DNA of 64,000 bases from Actinoplanes sp. N902-109. GTDB taxonomy: Bacteria; Actinomycetota; Actinomycetes; Mycobacteriales; Micromonosporaceae. Every line of letters begins with the position of its first letter. Positions within the stretch are counted from its first letter, which is position 1. Location: positions 5,085,501 to 5,149,500 of the forward strand of contig NC_021191.1 in assembly GCF_000389965.1 (NCBI RefSeq), in the 5' to 3' direction. Shown piece after piece: positions 21,125 to 29,230 of this stretch. The notes below the pieces were generated by a model. The model ran no database searches. It saw only the letters and a list, made by a program, of their open reading frames with translations, and was not told the origin of the DNA. The position numbers were made by a program, and so were the translations under genes.

Positions 21125-22303
21125 TCAGGAAGTTTTCCGTCCCAGGAACAACAGACCGAGGGCAGCCGCGCACAGCACCGCGCCCACGGCGTAGGGCATC
21201 CGGTAGCCGAGGTGCTGCGCGGCCCCGAGAACCGGCCCGGCGAGCATGGTCCCGGCCGGGAAGGTGTTGCTGAACAGTGTCGACGCGCGGCCGGGATGCC
21301 GCGGCAGCATGTCCTGCACGTAGGTCACGCCCAGCCCGGTCAGCGCGGCGATCGACGCCGCGTTGAGCAGCTGCCCGGCGGCCAGCTCCCAGATGCTGTG
21401 GGCCAGCGTGACGATCAGCAGGTACGCCAGCCCGCACGCCGTACCGACGACCAGCAGCCGCCGCACCGGCACCCGGGCCGCGAGCAACCCGAAGCCCAGC
21501 ATCAACGGGATCTCCAGGGCCGCGCACAGTCCCAGCAGCAGACCCGCGTCACCGACGTCCCCGCCGAGTTCGTGCGGCACGAACAGGGCGAGATCCTGCA
21601 CGGCCAGCGAACCCGCGCACCGGGTCAGCACGAACACCGCGATGCTGAGCCGGATCACCAGGCGGGGCGCGTCCGACCCGGTCGCCCGGACCGGGGCACC
21701 GGCGGGCCGGGCCGCCGGGGTGGCCGGCAGCGCGACCAGCACGACCAGCGCGGCGACCGCGTACATCACCGCCGCGAAACCGTAGACCAGGGTGAACCCA
21801 CCCGCCTGCAGCAGCACCGCGGCCAGCGGCGGGCCGGCGACCCAGGCGATGGAGAACAGGGTCCGCAGAGCGCTCATCGTCATGGCGACCTTCTCGGCAC
21901 CCGCCAGCGCCTCCCGGGCGTACGCGAAGGCCTGCGGCATCATCGCACCGGACAGCGCGGTGAGCGTGACGGTGGCCCCGAGCAGCACCCCGTAGTCGCG
22001 GGCGAACGCGGTCACGGTGGTGCCCGCGCACCCGGCCAGCGCGGTGACCAGCAGGACGGTGCGGCGGGCGGGCAGCCGGTCGGACACCTTGCCGACGAGC
22101 GTGGCGACGATGACGGCGGACACCGGGGCGGTGGCCAGGAACACCGCGACGCGCAGCGGGCCGGCGTGCACGGCGCTGTCCAGGAACAACGCCAGGAACG
22201 GGCCGGCCATCGCGGTGGACAGCCCGACGGCGAGGTACACCAGGGCGAGCGGGAGCCAGCGGCGGGCGGTGGTCCGTACGGAGGTCAGGGTCGCGACAGC
22301 CAC
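21125..22303 (-). CDS. MFS exporter, SetA/sugar-efflux-like
   Basis: This 392-residue protein has about 12 predicted membrane helices and the major facilitator loop GKVSDRLPARR between helices 2 and 3. Its spacing and the AFARDYGVLL and ALRTLFSIAWVAGPPL segments resemble the SetA/SotA group of sugar-efflux transporters. Drug or sugar efflux by proton antiport is the family role; the substrate is unknown. GTG 22303 is the start. A TAGCGT element 8 bases upstream may be the -10 box of a near-leaderless transcript. It is divergent from the small pilin-like gene and upstream of the Pro-rich surface protein. Confidence 0.88.
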   Translation of the reverse strand: MAVATLTSVRTTARRWLPLALVYLAVGLSTAMAGPFLALFLDSAVHAGPLRVAVFLATAPVSAVIVATLVGKVSDRLPARRTVLLVTALAGCAGTTVTAFARDYGVLLGATVTLTALSGAMMPQAFAYAREALAGAEKVAMTMSALRTLFSIAWVAGPPLAAVLLQAGGFTLVYGFAAVMYAVAALVVLVALPATPAARPAGAPVRATGSDAPRLVIRLSIAVFVLTRCAGSLAVQDLALFVPHELGGDVGDAGLLLGLCAALEIPLMLGFGLLAARVPVRRLLVVGTACGLAYLLIVTLAHSIWELAAGQLLNAASIAALTGLGVTYVQDMLPRHPGRASTLFSNTFPAGTMLAGPVLGAAQHLGYRMPYAVGAVLCAAALGLLFLGRKTS

Positions 22304-22479
22304 GTACGGCCACGCTAGGCGGGACCCAGCCGGGCACCGCGCTCAGTAGTGCAGGATGCATCCTGCGTCACAACGCCATTCCTGCACGCTTAGTTATCAT
22401 ATCTATCTACACCGCGAGTCGACTACTTTGCGTAGCAGCGGGTACAGTGCCGAGGTCAGACACCTGGGCTGGAGTTTTA

Positions 22480-22812
22480 GTGAACATCACCGAAGTCGCC
22501 ATGGCCGCCGCTATCACTGTCAGTATTGGCGGCGTTTCTTACGTTGCGTTCAACACCCAGGCCCTCACCGGCCGCACCGAAGCCGTGGCGAACGCTGTCA
22601 GCTGCCGCACCGTGGACGACGCGATCGTGGCGTACCTGGCACAGCACGACGCCGCGCCGACCCGCGTCGCGCAGCTGACGCCGTACGTCAAGGGCGACAT
22701 CTCGGCGTACCGGATCGATCGGGGCAGGGCCGCCGGACCCGGCTGCGGAGCCTCGCCCCCGGAGGTGATCGAGCGGAATCACTTCGTCACCAGAAGCAAC
22801 GGCGGTCGTTGA
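22480..22812 (+). CDS. Small exported or pilin-like hypothetical protein
   Basis: This 110-residue protein starts at GTG 22480, chosen because GGAG lies 5 bases upstream. The first 30 residues are one hydrophobic helix with a glutamate at position 5 (NITEVAMAAAITVSIGGVS), reminiscent of the mature N-terminus of type IV pilins. The rest is a small soluble domain with two cysteines (SCRTVDD and GPGCGAS) that could form a disulfide outside the membrane. The prepilin leader glycine is not found, so the pilin comparison is weak. The 100 bp upstream is unusually AT-rich for this window. It precedes the Tat-type esterase by 9 bases and may be cotranscribed. The function is unknown. Confidence 0.6.
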   Translation: MNITEVAMAAAITVSIGGVSYVAFNTQALTGRTEAVANAVSCRTVDDAIVAYLAQHDAAPTRVAQLTPYVKGDISAYRIDRGRAAGPGCGASPPEVIERNHFVTRSNGGR

Positions 22813-22821
22813 TCACGCCTG

Positions 22822-23601
22822 ATGATCACTCGACGAACTGTGCTGGCCGGCGCCGCGGCGACGGGCGCGCTGGCCATGGCGGGCGGCTACGCACGGACCC
22901 GGCTGGACACCGCCGACCCGGTGCTGCCCAGCGCCCCGGCCGGCGACGAACGCCTGGAACAACGCACCTCGCAGGCGCGCGGCCGCACGGTCGACTTCTA
23001 CACGGCCGTGCCGGACGGGCACGGTGACGGCCGAGGGCTGCCCGTGTGCCTGGTCCTGCACGGCGGTTCCAAGACCGCCGCCGACTTCCCCGCGCTCGGC
23101 CTGGGCAAGTTCCTGACCGATTCGGTACGGCGGGGAAACGCGCCGTTCGTGCTGGCCGGCGCGTCCGGTGGCCGGCTGGCCTGGCGCACGTCCGGCCCCG
23201 ACGACCCCCAGCGGATGGTGCACGAGGAGATCCCCCGGTGGTGCGCCGACCGCGGCTTCGCCACCGGCTCGTTCGCGGCACTCGGCTGGTCGATGGGCGG
23301 CTACGGCGCGCTGCTGCTGGCCGAGGCGTTCCCGGACTTCCTCACCTCGGTGGCCGCCCTGTCCCCGGCCATCGCCCCCGGCGACCCGGTCTTCGCCGAG
23401 GTGGCCCTGCTGCAACGGCTGCCGATCGGCCTGTGGTGCGGCATCGACGACGGCCTGCTGGACAACGTGCGGGCCTTCGACGAACTCCTGCCACAGACCA
23501 CCGGCATCTACTCCTCGGGCCGGCACAACTTCGCCTACTGGAGCACCTGCATCCCGGCGGCCTTCGACCTCATCGCCCAGTCCCTGCCGTCCCCCGCCTG
23601 A
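22822..23601 (+). CDS. Tat-exported alpha/beta-hydrolase esterase
   Basis: This 259-residue protein carries a twin-arginine signal (ITRRTVLAGAAATGALAMAG) and should be exported folded. The catalytic domain is of the esterase D/antigen 85 type: LVLHGGSKTAADF forms the oxyanion region, LGWSMGGYGALLLA contains the nucleophile Ser, and SGRHNFAYW near the C-terminus supplies the His. IDDGLLDNV probably holds the acid. It acts outside the membrane on an unknown ester; mycolyltransferase-like activity is possible. Its last 32 bases overlap the end of the convergent HAD gene. The small gene just upstream may be cotranscribed. Confidence 0.87.
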   Translation: MITRRTVLAGAAATGALAMAGGYARTRLDTADPVLPSAPAGDERLEQRTSQARGRTVDFYTAVPDGHGDGRGLPVCLVLHGGSKTAADFPALGLGKFLTDSVRRGNAPFVLAGASGGRLAWRTSGPDDPQRMVHEEIPRWCADRGFATGSFAALGWSMGGYGALLLAEAFPDFLTSVAALSPAIAPGDPVFAEVALLQRLPIGLWCGIDDGLLDNVRAFDELLPQTTGIYSSGRHNFAYWSTCIPAAFDLIAQSLPSPA

Positions 23602-24256
23602 CCTCGAGCGCAGCCAGGACCTCGTCGAGGGACCTCCCGGCGGCACTCGCCACGACGAGATCCGCCGCCGCGAACCGGGCATGATCGGCGTGCGGGTTCG
23701 GCACCGCCACGCACCGCAGCCCGGCCTCCTGCGCTGCGCTCACGCCATGCGCGGTGTCCTCGAACGCCACCGCGCCCCGCCCCGGCACCCCGAGCCGGTC
23801 CAGCGCCAGCAGGTACACCGCCGGGTCCGGTTTGTGGGCGGCCACCTCGTCGCCGGTCGCCAGCACCTCGAACCGTCCGCGCAGTGCCGCCTGATCCAGC
23901 AGGGCGCCCACATGGGAGGCCGGGGAACTGCTCGCCACCGCCAGCCGGAGTCCCAGCTCCGCGGCCCGATCCAGCCAGTCCACGACACCCGGCGCGGGAA
24001 GCAGCGCCGCATTCAGCTCGGCCCGGTACGCCATCCGCAGCGCATGGCTGGACCCACGGTCGTAACCCGGCCCCACCGCCGCCGCCAACGCCGCGTACCG
24101 CGGCTCGTTCGCATCCCCACCATGGTCGGCGAAGAACCCGGCCGGGTCGAGCCGCAGCCCATGCCGCTGCCACTCCCACTGCCAACTCTCCAGCAGCGTG
24201 CTCTCCGTATCCATGAGCAGACCGTCGAAGTCGAAGATCAACGCCTCGATCACCAC
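23570..24256 (-). CDS. HAD-superfamily phosphatase (beta-phosphoglucomutase-like)
   Basis: This 228-residue HAD hydrolase has all four motifs. DFDGLLMDT carries the nucleophile and acid Asp (residues about 9 and 11), and VASSSPAS is motif II. The Lys of HKPDP is motif III, and FEDTAHG is motif IV. The helical cap between motifs I and II matches subfamily IA, as in beta-phosphoglucomutase and sugar-phosphate phosphatases. It should dephosphorylate a small phosphometabolite in the cytosol. Start is GTG 24256, with GATACT 7 bases upstream as a possible leaderless -10. The end overlaps the convergent esterase gene. Confidence 0.9.
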   Translation of the reverse strand: MVIEALIFDFDGLLMDTESTLLESWQWEWQRHGLRLDPAGFFADHGGDANEPRYAALAAAVGPGYDRGSSHALRMAYRAELNAALLPAPGVVDWLDRAAELGLRLAVASSSPASHVGALLDQAALRGRFEVLATGDEVAAHKPDPAVYLLALDRLGVPGRGAVAFEDTAHGVSAAQEAGLRCVAVPNPHADHARFAAADLVVASAAGRSLDEVLAALEVRRGTAGTGR

Positions 24257-24315
24257 AGCGCCCAGTATCCCGGGACGAGGTCACGCACGTCACCGTCGAC
24301 TGCCGGCGCCTCCCC

Positions 24316-24606
24316 TCACCCGGCGGCTCCCAGCGCGGGGGCCGGCACGAAAGATGTGAGGCCGGCCAGCGCCGGGTTGGCGCCGATGATGAGCGACGCG
24401 ACGGTCAGCTCCAACCCGTGCGCCGCGAGCCCCACCAGGACGACGAGGTAGACGACGAGCCAGCCACGGATCGGCTCCGCCCCGTCCCGGGGTGCCCTCA
24501 GCGCCGGGATCCGAAGCCCGGCCGGCTTCTCGGTGCGGCACCCGTCTTCGTGGTGGTCCTGAGCCCACCCTCGAGCGGCACCGCCAGGGACGCGGGTCCC
24601 GATCAA
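24316..24606 (-). CDS. Small membrane protein, possibly truncated DUF2569-like
   Basis: This frame of about 96 residues ends with a hydrophobic stretch (RGWLVVYLVVLVGLAAHGLE) and a second weaker one. The phrase I-R-G-W-L before the first helix resembles the start of DUF2569 membrane proteins, which normally have four helices and about 140 residues. If so, only the first part is present and the gene is broken. The N-terminal 45 residues have no recognisable features and the true start is unclear. The interval 24607-24770 beside it shows no gene. Confidence 0.4.
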   Translation of the reverse strand: MIGTRVPGGAARGWAQDHHEDGCRTEKPAGLRIPALRAPRDGAEPIRGWLVVYLVVLVGLAAHGLELTVASLIIGANPALAGLTSFVPAPALGAAG

Positions 24607-24770
24607 TGCCAGGCGATGCCGGCGGCCCAGGGGGCGCGGCTGGTGCGCGGTCCGCAGGAGGTGTGCCCACCGGGCGCAACCTCACGGCCGTACTGGCCGG
24701 CGGCATTCACCTCGAGTTCGTCGAATGGGGCCCTGAACTGCACGCAACTGCGCATTGATCGACCTCGTCA

Positions 24771-25691
24771 TCACGGCAGCCGCGCACCATTGGCAGCCGT
24801 TTCGCCACCAAGCCGCCACATTTCGTCGTTGCCGCATTCCGCTGTGATGTCCGAGGTCGCCTCGGCTGCCGCCCGGAAGTCGTCGACCAGCGGCGAGATG
24901 CGCGATTCCGCTACTGCGAGGCACACCTGGTCGGGCGCCAGATCGGTGACCGGCACATATTTGATTTCCGGGTGCGCGGAAAAAACGGTCGCCGAGCGGG
25001 CCAGGAACGAGATGCCGCGGCCGGCCGCGACATGTTCGAGTGTCTCGTCCACCCCGCGAACCCGGTATCCAGCGTCGGGGTGCGGGCGTTTGGTGGGCTG
25101 GGTGCCCGTGGCGGGGTGCCACAGCAGCGGCTCACCGGCCAGGTCGGCCTCGGTGATCTGGTCCTTGCCGGCCAACCGGTGGCCGGCGGGGAGCACTGCC
25201 ACCCGCGGCTCGGTGTACAGCGGGGTGAGGTGCAGTCCGGTCCCGTCGACGGGCAGCCGCACGAAGGCAACGTCGACGCGGCCGTCGAGCAGCATCGTGG
25301 CCTGGTTGTCGGCTTCGATCCGCTGTACGTCGACGAGCACGTCGGGGTGCCGGGTGGCGAATTCCCGCGCCGCAGCGGTGACCGTGATGCCCACGCGGAA
25401 GCCGACCATGAGCCGCCGGTCGCCACGCGCCGCCGCGGTCACCCGGCGGCGGGCCGCCTGCGCGGACGCCAGCAGCGGGCCCGCGTCGGCCAGCAACTGC
25501 CGACCGGCGTCGGTCAGCTCCACGCGGTGACTGTCCCTGATCAGCAGCGGGGTGCCGAGGTCGTGTTCGAGCGCGCGGATCTGCCGGCTGAGCACCGGCT
25601 GGGCGATGTGCAGCTCCTCGGCGGCGCGGCCGAAGTTCAGCCGGTCGGCGACGGCGACGAAGTAGCGCAACTTGCGCAGGTCCACATCCAT
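24771..25691 (-). CDS. LysR family transcriptional regulator
   Basis: This 306-residue protein is a typical LysR regulator. The N-terminal winged helix-turn-helix (residues 1-60) contains YFVAVADRLNFGRAAEELHI and QPVLSRQIRALEHDLG, and a periplasmic-binding-protein-like effector domain follows from about 90. The ATG at 25691 is preferred because family homology begins at MDVDLRKL. It is divergent from an NAD(P)-binding reductase gene, with 160 bp between them that contain repeated CGGAACG motifs. The reductase and the following epimerase-like gene are the likely targets. The effector is unknown. Confidence 0.92.
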   Translation of the reverse strand: MDVDLRKLRYFVAVADRLNFGRAAEELHIAQPVLSRQIRALEHDLGTPLLIRDSHRVELTDAGRQLLADAGPLLASAQAARRRVTAAARGDRRLMVGFRVGITVTAAAREFATRHPDVLVDVQRIEADNQATMLLDGRVDVAFVRLPVDGTGLHLTPLYTEPRVAVLPAGHRLAGKDQITEADLAGEPLLWHPATGTQPTKRPHPDAGYRVRGVDETLEHVAAGRGISFLARSATVFSAHPEIKYVPVTDLAPDQVCLAVAESRISPLVDDFRAAAEATSDITAECGNDEMWRLGGETAANGARLP

Positions 25692-25700
25692 GAAGCCTCC

Positions 25701-25812
25701 CGGAACGGCAATGCCTCCAGGGTATCGCAATCACCGAAAAAGGTCTTGGACGCCAATCCGGGAACGATGCCATGCTCGAGCGGTAATCGACGGAACGGCG
25801 CTTTCCGGAACG
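25701..25812. promoter_or_regulatory. Repeated CGGAACG motifs in LysR intergenic region
   Basis: CGGAACG occurs at 25701-25707, 25791-25797 and 25806-25812, with a variant carrying one extra G at 25759-25766. All lie between the divergent LysR and reductase genes. A role as regulator half-sites is speculative. Confidence 0.3.
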
Positions 25813-25851
25813 ATGAACCGGGCCGCTCGAATGGCAGGAAGCGAGCTTTCA

Positions 25852-26475
25852 ATGAGTAGCATCAGCATTATCGGGCTGGGCGGAATGGGCAGTGCCATCG
25901 GCGCCCGCGCGGTCGCGGCCGGCCATACCGTCGAGGTTGTCGGTCGTGACGCGGCCAAGGCCGAAGACCTGGCCGACGCGCTCGGTGGCGGCGCCACCGC
26001 CGGATCCTTCGGCACTGTCCCCGCCGGCGACATCGTCATCCTCGCCGTGCCGAACGCCACCGCCGTGCCGATCGTCACGCAGTACGGCACCGCGCTGGCC
26101 GGCAAGGTCATCGTCGACATCACCAACCCGGTCAACGCCGACGCCACCGGGCTGACCACCCCCGACGGCACGTCGGCCGCCCGGCAGATCGCCGAGGCAG
26201 CCCCGCCGGACGCGCATGTCGTGAAGGCGTTCAACACCGTGTTCGGCCACGCCCTGGTCCCGGGCCGCCGGTTGGACGTACTCCTCGCCGCCGACGACGG
26301 GCCGGCAAAGGCAAGCGTGACGACGTTCGTCGAGAGCCTCGGGTTGCGCCCGCTGGATGCCGGCGGCCTGGAGATGGCGCACTGGCTGGAGGGCACGGGC
26401 CTGCTGCTGATCAGCCTGGCCAACCACGGGATCGGGAACTTCGACTTCGCCCTCGGGATCAACGCCCTCAGCTGA
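25852..26475 (+). CDS. NAD(P)-binding F420-reductase-like oxidoreductase
   Basis: This 207-residue protein is similar to NADPH:F420 oxidoreductase (Fno) and related dinucleotide-binding proteins. The N-terminus SIIGLGGMGSAIGARAVAAG is a Rossmann fingerprint, and HTVEVVGRDAAKAEDLA includes the Arg expected to favour the NADPH 2'-phosphate. VKAFNTVFG and the C-terminal AHWLEGTGLLLISLA are the family's conserved segments. The ATG at 25852 follows AGGAAG about 10 bases upstream. It is divergent from a LysR regulator and followed within 40 bases by an epimerase-like gene. True F420 activity is not certain; many relatives act on other substrates. Confidence 0.85.
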   Translation: MSSISIIGLGGMGSAIGARAVAAGHTVEVVGRDAAKAEDLADALGGGATAGSFGTVPAGDIVILAVPNATAVPIVTQYGTALAGKVIVDITNPVNADATGLTTPDGTSAARQIAEAAPPDAHVVKAFNTVFGHALVPGRRLDVLLAADDGPAKASVTTFVESLGLRPLDAGGLEMAHWLEGTGLLLISLANHGIGNFDFALGINALS

Positions 26476-26512
26476 GGGCCTCCGCACCACGTCTCCGACA
26501 AGGAAGAGCAGC

Positions 26513-27454
26513 ATGCGCGTTTTCGTCACTGGCGGGACCGGCCACTCCGGTTCGTACCTCATCCCCGAGCTGATCGCCGCCGGACATGAAGTCACCGGAC
26601 TGGCCCGGTCGGACACAGCCGCGGCGGCACTCTCCGCGCTCGGCGCAAAGGTGCGCCGGGGCGGCCTCGAGAACCTCGACGCCCTCAAGGAGGCCGCCGC
26701 GGAATCCGACGGCGTCATCCACCTCGCGCACCGGCAGGACCTGCTTGCCTCCGGCGGGATCCACGCCGTGGCGACCGCGGAGGTCCCGATCATCCTCGCC
26801 TACGGTGAGGCCCTGGCGGGAACCGGGAAGCCGCTGGTCACGGCGGGGAGCATCGGCTCGCCCGGACAAGGACTCCTGGGCCGCACAGCCACCGAGGAGG
26901 ACCCGGCGCTGCCCGGCGGCGACGAGCACAAAGGCACTCTGCGGGCCCGCAACATCGTGGAGACCACCGTGATCGGCCTCGGCGAGCGGGGCGTACGAGC
27001 CTCGGTCGTCCGGATCGCCACCATCGCGCACGACACGACCGATCGGGCCGGTTTCCTCCCCGCGCTGATCGCGCTGGCACAGGAGAAGGGCTTCGCCGGC
27101 TATCCCGGAGACGGCGCGAACTTGTGGAACGCCGTACACACCCGCGACCTGGCCGCCTTGTTCCGCCTGGCGCTGGAGAAGGGCCCCGCCGGCACCTACT
27201 GGCACGCGGTCGAGGACGGCGGCTTCCCGTTCCGCGCCCTAGCCGAGGCCATCGCCGACCGGCTGGGCGTGCCTGCCGTCAGCGTTCCCGTCGACGAGCT
27301 GGTCCTGCCGGGATACTTCGGATTCCTCGCCACCGTAGCCACGCAGAGCTACCCGGCGTCGAACCTGATCACCCGCCGCACCCTCGGCTGGGAACCCGTT
27401 CAGCCCGGCCTGCTCGCCGACCTGGACAACGGTCACTACTTCCCCGGCCGCTGA
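26513..27454 (+). CDS. NAD-dependent epimerase/dehydratase-like SDR
   Basis: This 313-residue extended SDR has the motif VTGGTGHSGSYLIPEL at the N-terminus, VIHLAHR in strand 4, and a helix containing the conserved proline VRIATIAH. The usual catalytic Tyr-x-x-x-Lys is not in its normal form (HKGTLRARN occurs in its place), so activity may be altered, as in atypical SDRs. AAGGAAG lies 7 bases before the ATG. It follows the F420-reductase-like gene and both are probably controlled by the divergent LysR regulator. The substrate is unknown. Confidence 0.85.
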   Translation: MRVFVTGGTGHSGSYLIPELIAAGHEVTGLARSDTAAAALSALGAKVRRGGLENLDALKEAAAESDGVIHLAHRQDLLASGGIHAVATAEVPIILAYGEALAGTGKPLVTAGSIGSPGQGLLGRTATEEDPALPGGDEHKGTLRARNIVETTVIGLGERGVRASVVRIATIAHDTTDRAGFLPALIALAQEKGFAGYPGDGANLWNAVHTRDLAALFRLALEKGPAGTYWHAVEDGGFPFRALAEAIADRLGVPAVSVPVDELVLPGYFGFLATVATQSYPASNLITRRTLGWEPVQPGLLADLDNGHYFPGR

Positions 27455-27481
27455 CGGCAGGCGTCCGCATCGCAGCGGCCG
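27445..27481. terminator. Possible bidirectional terminator between SDR and selB
   Basis: CGGCCGCTG (27445-27453) pairs with CAGCGGCCG (27473-27481) around a 19-base loop. An alternative stem, CTGACGGC with GCCGTCAG (27451-27458 and 27479-27486), competes with it. It lies between two convergent stop codons. Confidence 0.4.
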
Positions 27482-29230
27482 TCAGCCCCGGACGACCGTG
27501 CGGCGGTCGTCGTCGCCGCGCTGCGTGACGCCGGTGCTGTCGAGCAGGCCGAGCAGCGGCACCGCGACCCGCCGGCTGGTGTCCAGCGCCTGCCGCGCCT
27601 CGCTCAGCGTGAACGGCTGCGGCAACCCGGCGAGCCTGCGTACGGCCTGCTCCGGCGCCCCCGCCCGGAGCACGACCCCCGCCGCGAGCTGGACCACCAG
27701 CCCGGCCCGCACGGCCGCGCCCAGCTGCCGCGGCCCCAGGCCCAGCTCGGCGAGCCGGTTGGCCTCGGGCGCCGCGAACGGGCCGAGCCCCTCGAACGCC
27801 GTCTCCACCGCGCGGATCAGGTCGCCGGGGACGGCCGGGCCGCCCGCCGACACCCGGCCGCCCCGGGTCACCAGCGGCGCGCGCACCAGCGCCTCGACCA
27901 GCGCCCGGTCGGGCAGGCCGAGCCGGTGGCGCAGCGCCTCCACCGGTGCGCCCGGTTCGAGCGGGTTCTCCTTGGCGTGCCGTTCCACCTCGTCGCGCAG
28001 CCGGTCCTGGAGCACCGCCCAGTGGGCCGGGTCGGCGAGCCACTCCCCGGCCACCGGTGCGGGGAAGGTGGCGGTGTCCACGCCCGTGCGAGCCAGCTCG
28101 GAGCCCCGGATCAGTTTGCGGCGGCGCAGCTCACCGGCGACGTCCGGCACGCCGTCCAGCTGTTCCAGCACCAGGGCGCGAGCGGCGGCGGCGCCGCGGC
28201 GGGTCAGGCCGGGCGGGACGACGTCGAGCACCGTCACGCCCCCGGCGACGTGGTGCCGGCCGGGGTCGCGCAGCAACGCCCGGTCGCCGATGCGCAGCGG
28301 CAGGGCGCGGCCGAGGCGAAGCCGCGCGGTGTCGGCGCCCAGCGGGCGTACCCGCACCGGCACGGCTGCCGAGCCGAGGTGCAGGGTGAGCGTGGCGGGC
28401 AGGCCGGCCACCGGGTCGCCGTGCACCCGGACGTCGACCAGATCGCTCAGCAGGAACCGGCCCGGGGTCAGCAGCGCCGCCCCCCGGGTGATGGTGTCCT
28501 TGTCCACGCCGCGCAGGTTGACCGCGACCCGGGCCGGGGCGTGCACCTCGCCGACGCTCCGGCCGAGGCTCTGCAGGCCACGCACCCGCACGGGTTTCGC
28601 CACCCCGGTGAGGTCGAGCTCGTCACCGGTGCGCAGGGCGCCGGCGGCGAGCGTACCGGTGACGACCGTGCCGGAACCCTTGATCGTGAAGGACCGGTCC
28701 ACCCAGAGCCGGACCGGCCCGGGCTGTCCGGGCGGCAGCCCGGCGACCAGGCGGGCGAGCGCGCCGCGCAGCTCGGGCAGCCCCCGGCCGGTCACCGCGC
28801 TCACCGCGACCGCCTCGATCCGGCCCAGCGAGGTCTGCTCGATCTCGGCCTGGGCCAGCTCGGTGGCGGCCGAGGGGTCCTCGAGGTCGGCGCGGGTGAC
28901 CACGAGCAGGCCGTGGCGCACGCCGAGCGCGTCCAGGGCGGCCAGATGCTCGGCCGACTGCGGCATCCAGCCCTCGTCGGCAGCGACCACGATCATGGCC
29001 GCGGGGACCGGACCGATCCCGGCCAGCATGTTGGTCACGAACCGCTCGTGCCCCGGCACGTCGACGAACGCGACGGTCTCGGCGCCCAGCGTGGTCCACG
29101 CGAAGCCGAGGTCGATGGTCATGCCGCGGCGGCGTTCCTCGGCCCAGCGGTCGGGTTCCATCCCGGTGAGCGCGCGCACCAGCGTGGACTTGCCGTGGTC
29201 GACGTGCCCGGCGGTGGCGATCACCTGCAT
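27482..29230 (-). CDS. selB: Selenocysteine-specific elongation factor SelB
   Basis: This 582-residue GTPase carries Sec-tRNA to UGA codons that are followed by a SECIS element. GTPase motifs are ATAGHVDHGKSTLVRALTG (G1), GMTIDLGF (G2), DVPGHERFV (G3) and TRADLED (G4). Domains II-III follow to about residue 330, and the C-terminal winged-helix repeats that bind SECIS RNA fill the rest. The ATG at 29230 is used because motif G1 must begin a few residues later; it overlaps the end of selA by 10 bases, so translation is coupled. No SECIS-bearing UGA gene was recognised in this window, so its client (often formate dehydrogenase) must be elsewhere. Confidence 0.95.
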   Translation of the reverse strand: MQVIATAGHVDHGKSTLVRALTGMEPDRWAEERRRGMTIDLGFAWTTLGAETVAFVDVPGHERFVTNMLAGIGPVPAAMIVVAADEGWMPQSAEHLAALDALGVRHGLLVVTRADLEDPSAATELAQAEIEQTSLGRIEAVAVSAVTGRGLPELRGALARLVAGLPPGQPGPVRLWVDRSFTIKGSGTVVTGTLAAGALRTGDELDLTGVAKPVRVRGLQSLGRSVGEVHAPARVAVNLRGVDKDTITRGAALLTPGRFLLSDLVDVRVHGDPVAGLPATLTLHLGSAAVPVRVRPLGADTARLRLGRALPLRIGDRALLRDPGRHHVAGGVTVLDVVPPGLTRRGAAAARALVLEQLDGVPDVAGELRRRKLIRGSELARTGVDTATFPAPVAGEWLADPAHWAVLQDRLRDEVERHAKENPLEPGAPVEALRHRLGLPDRALVEALVRAPLVTRGGRVSAGGPAVPGDLIRAVETAFEGLGPFAAPEANRLAELGLGPRQLGAAVRAGLVVQLAAGVVLRAGAPEQAVRRLAGLPQPFTLSEARQALDTSRRVAVPLLGLLDSTGVTQRGDDDRRTVVRG

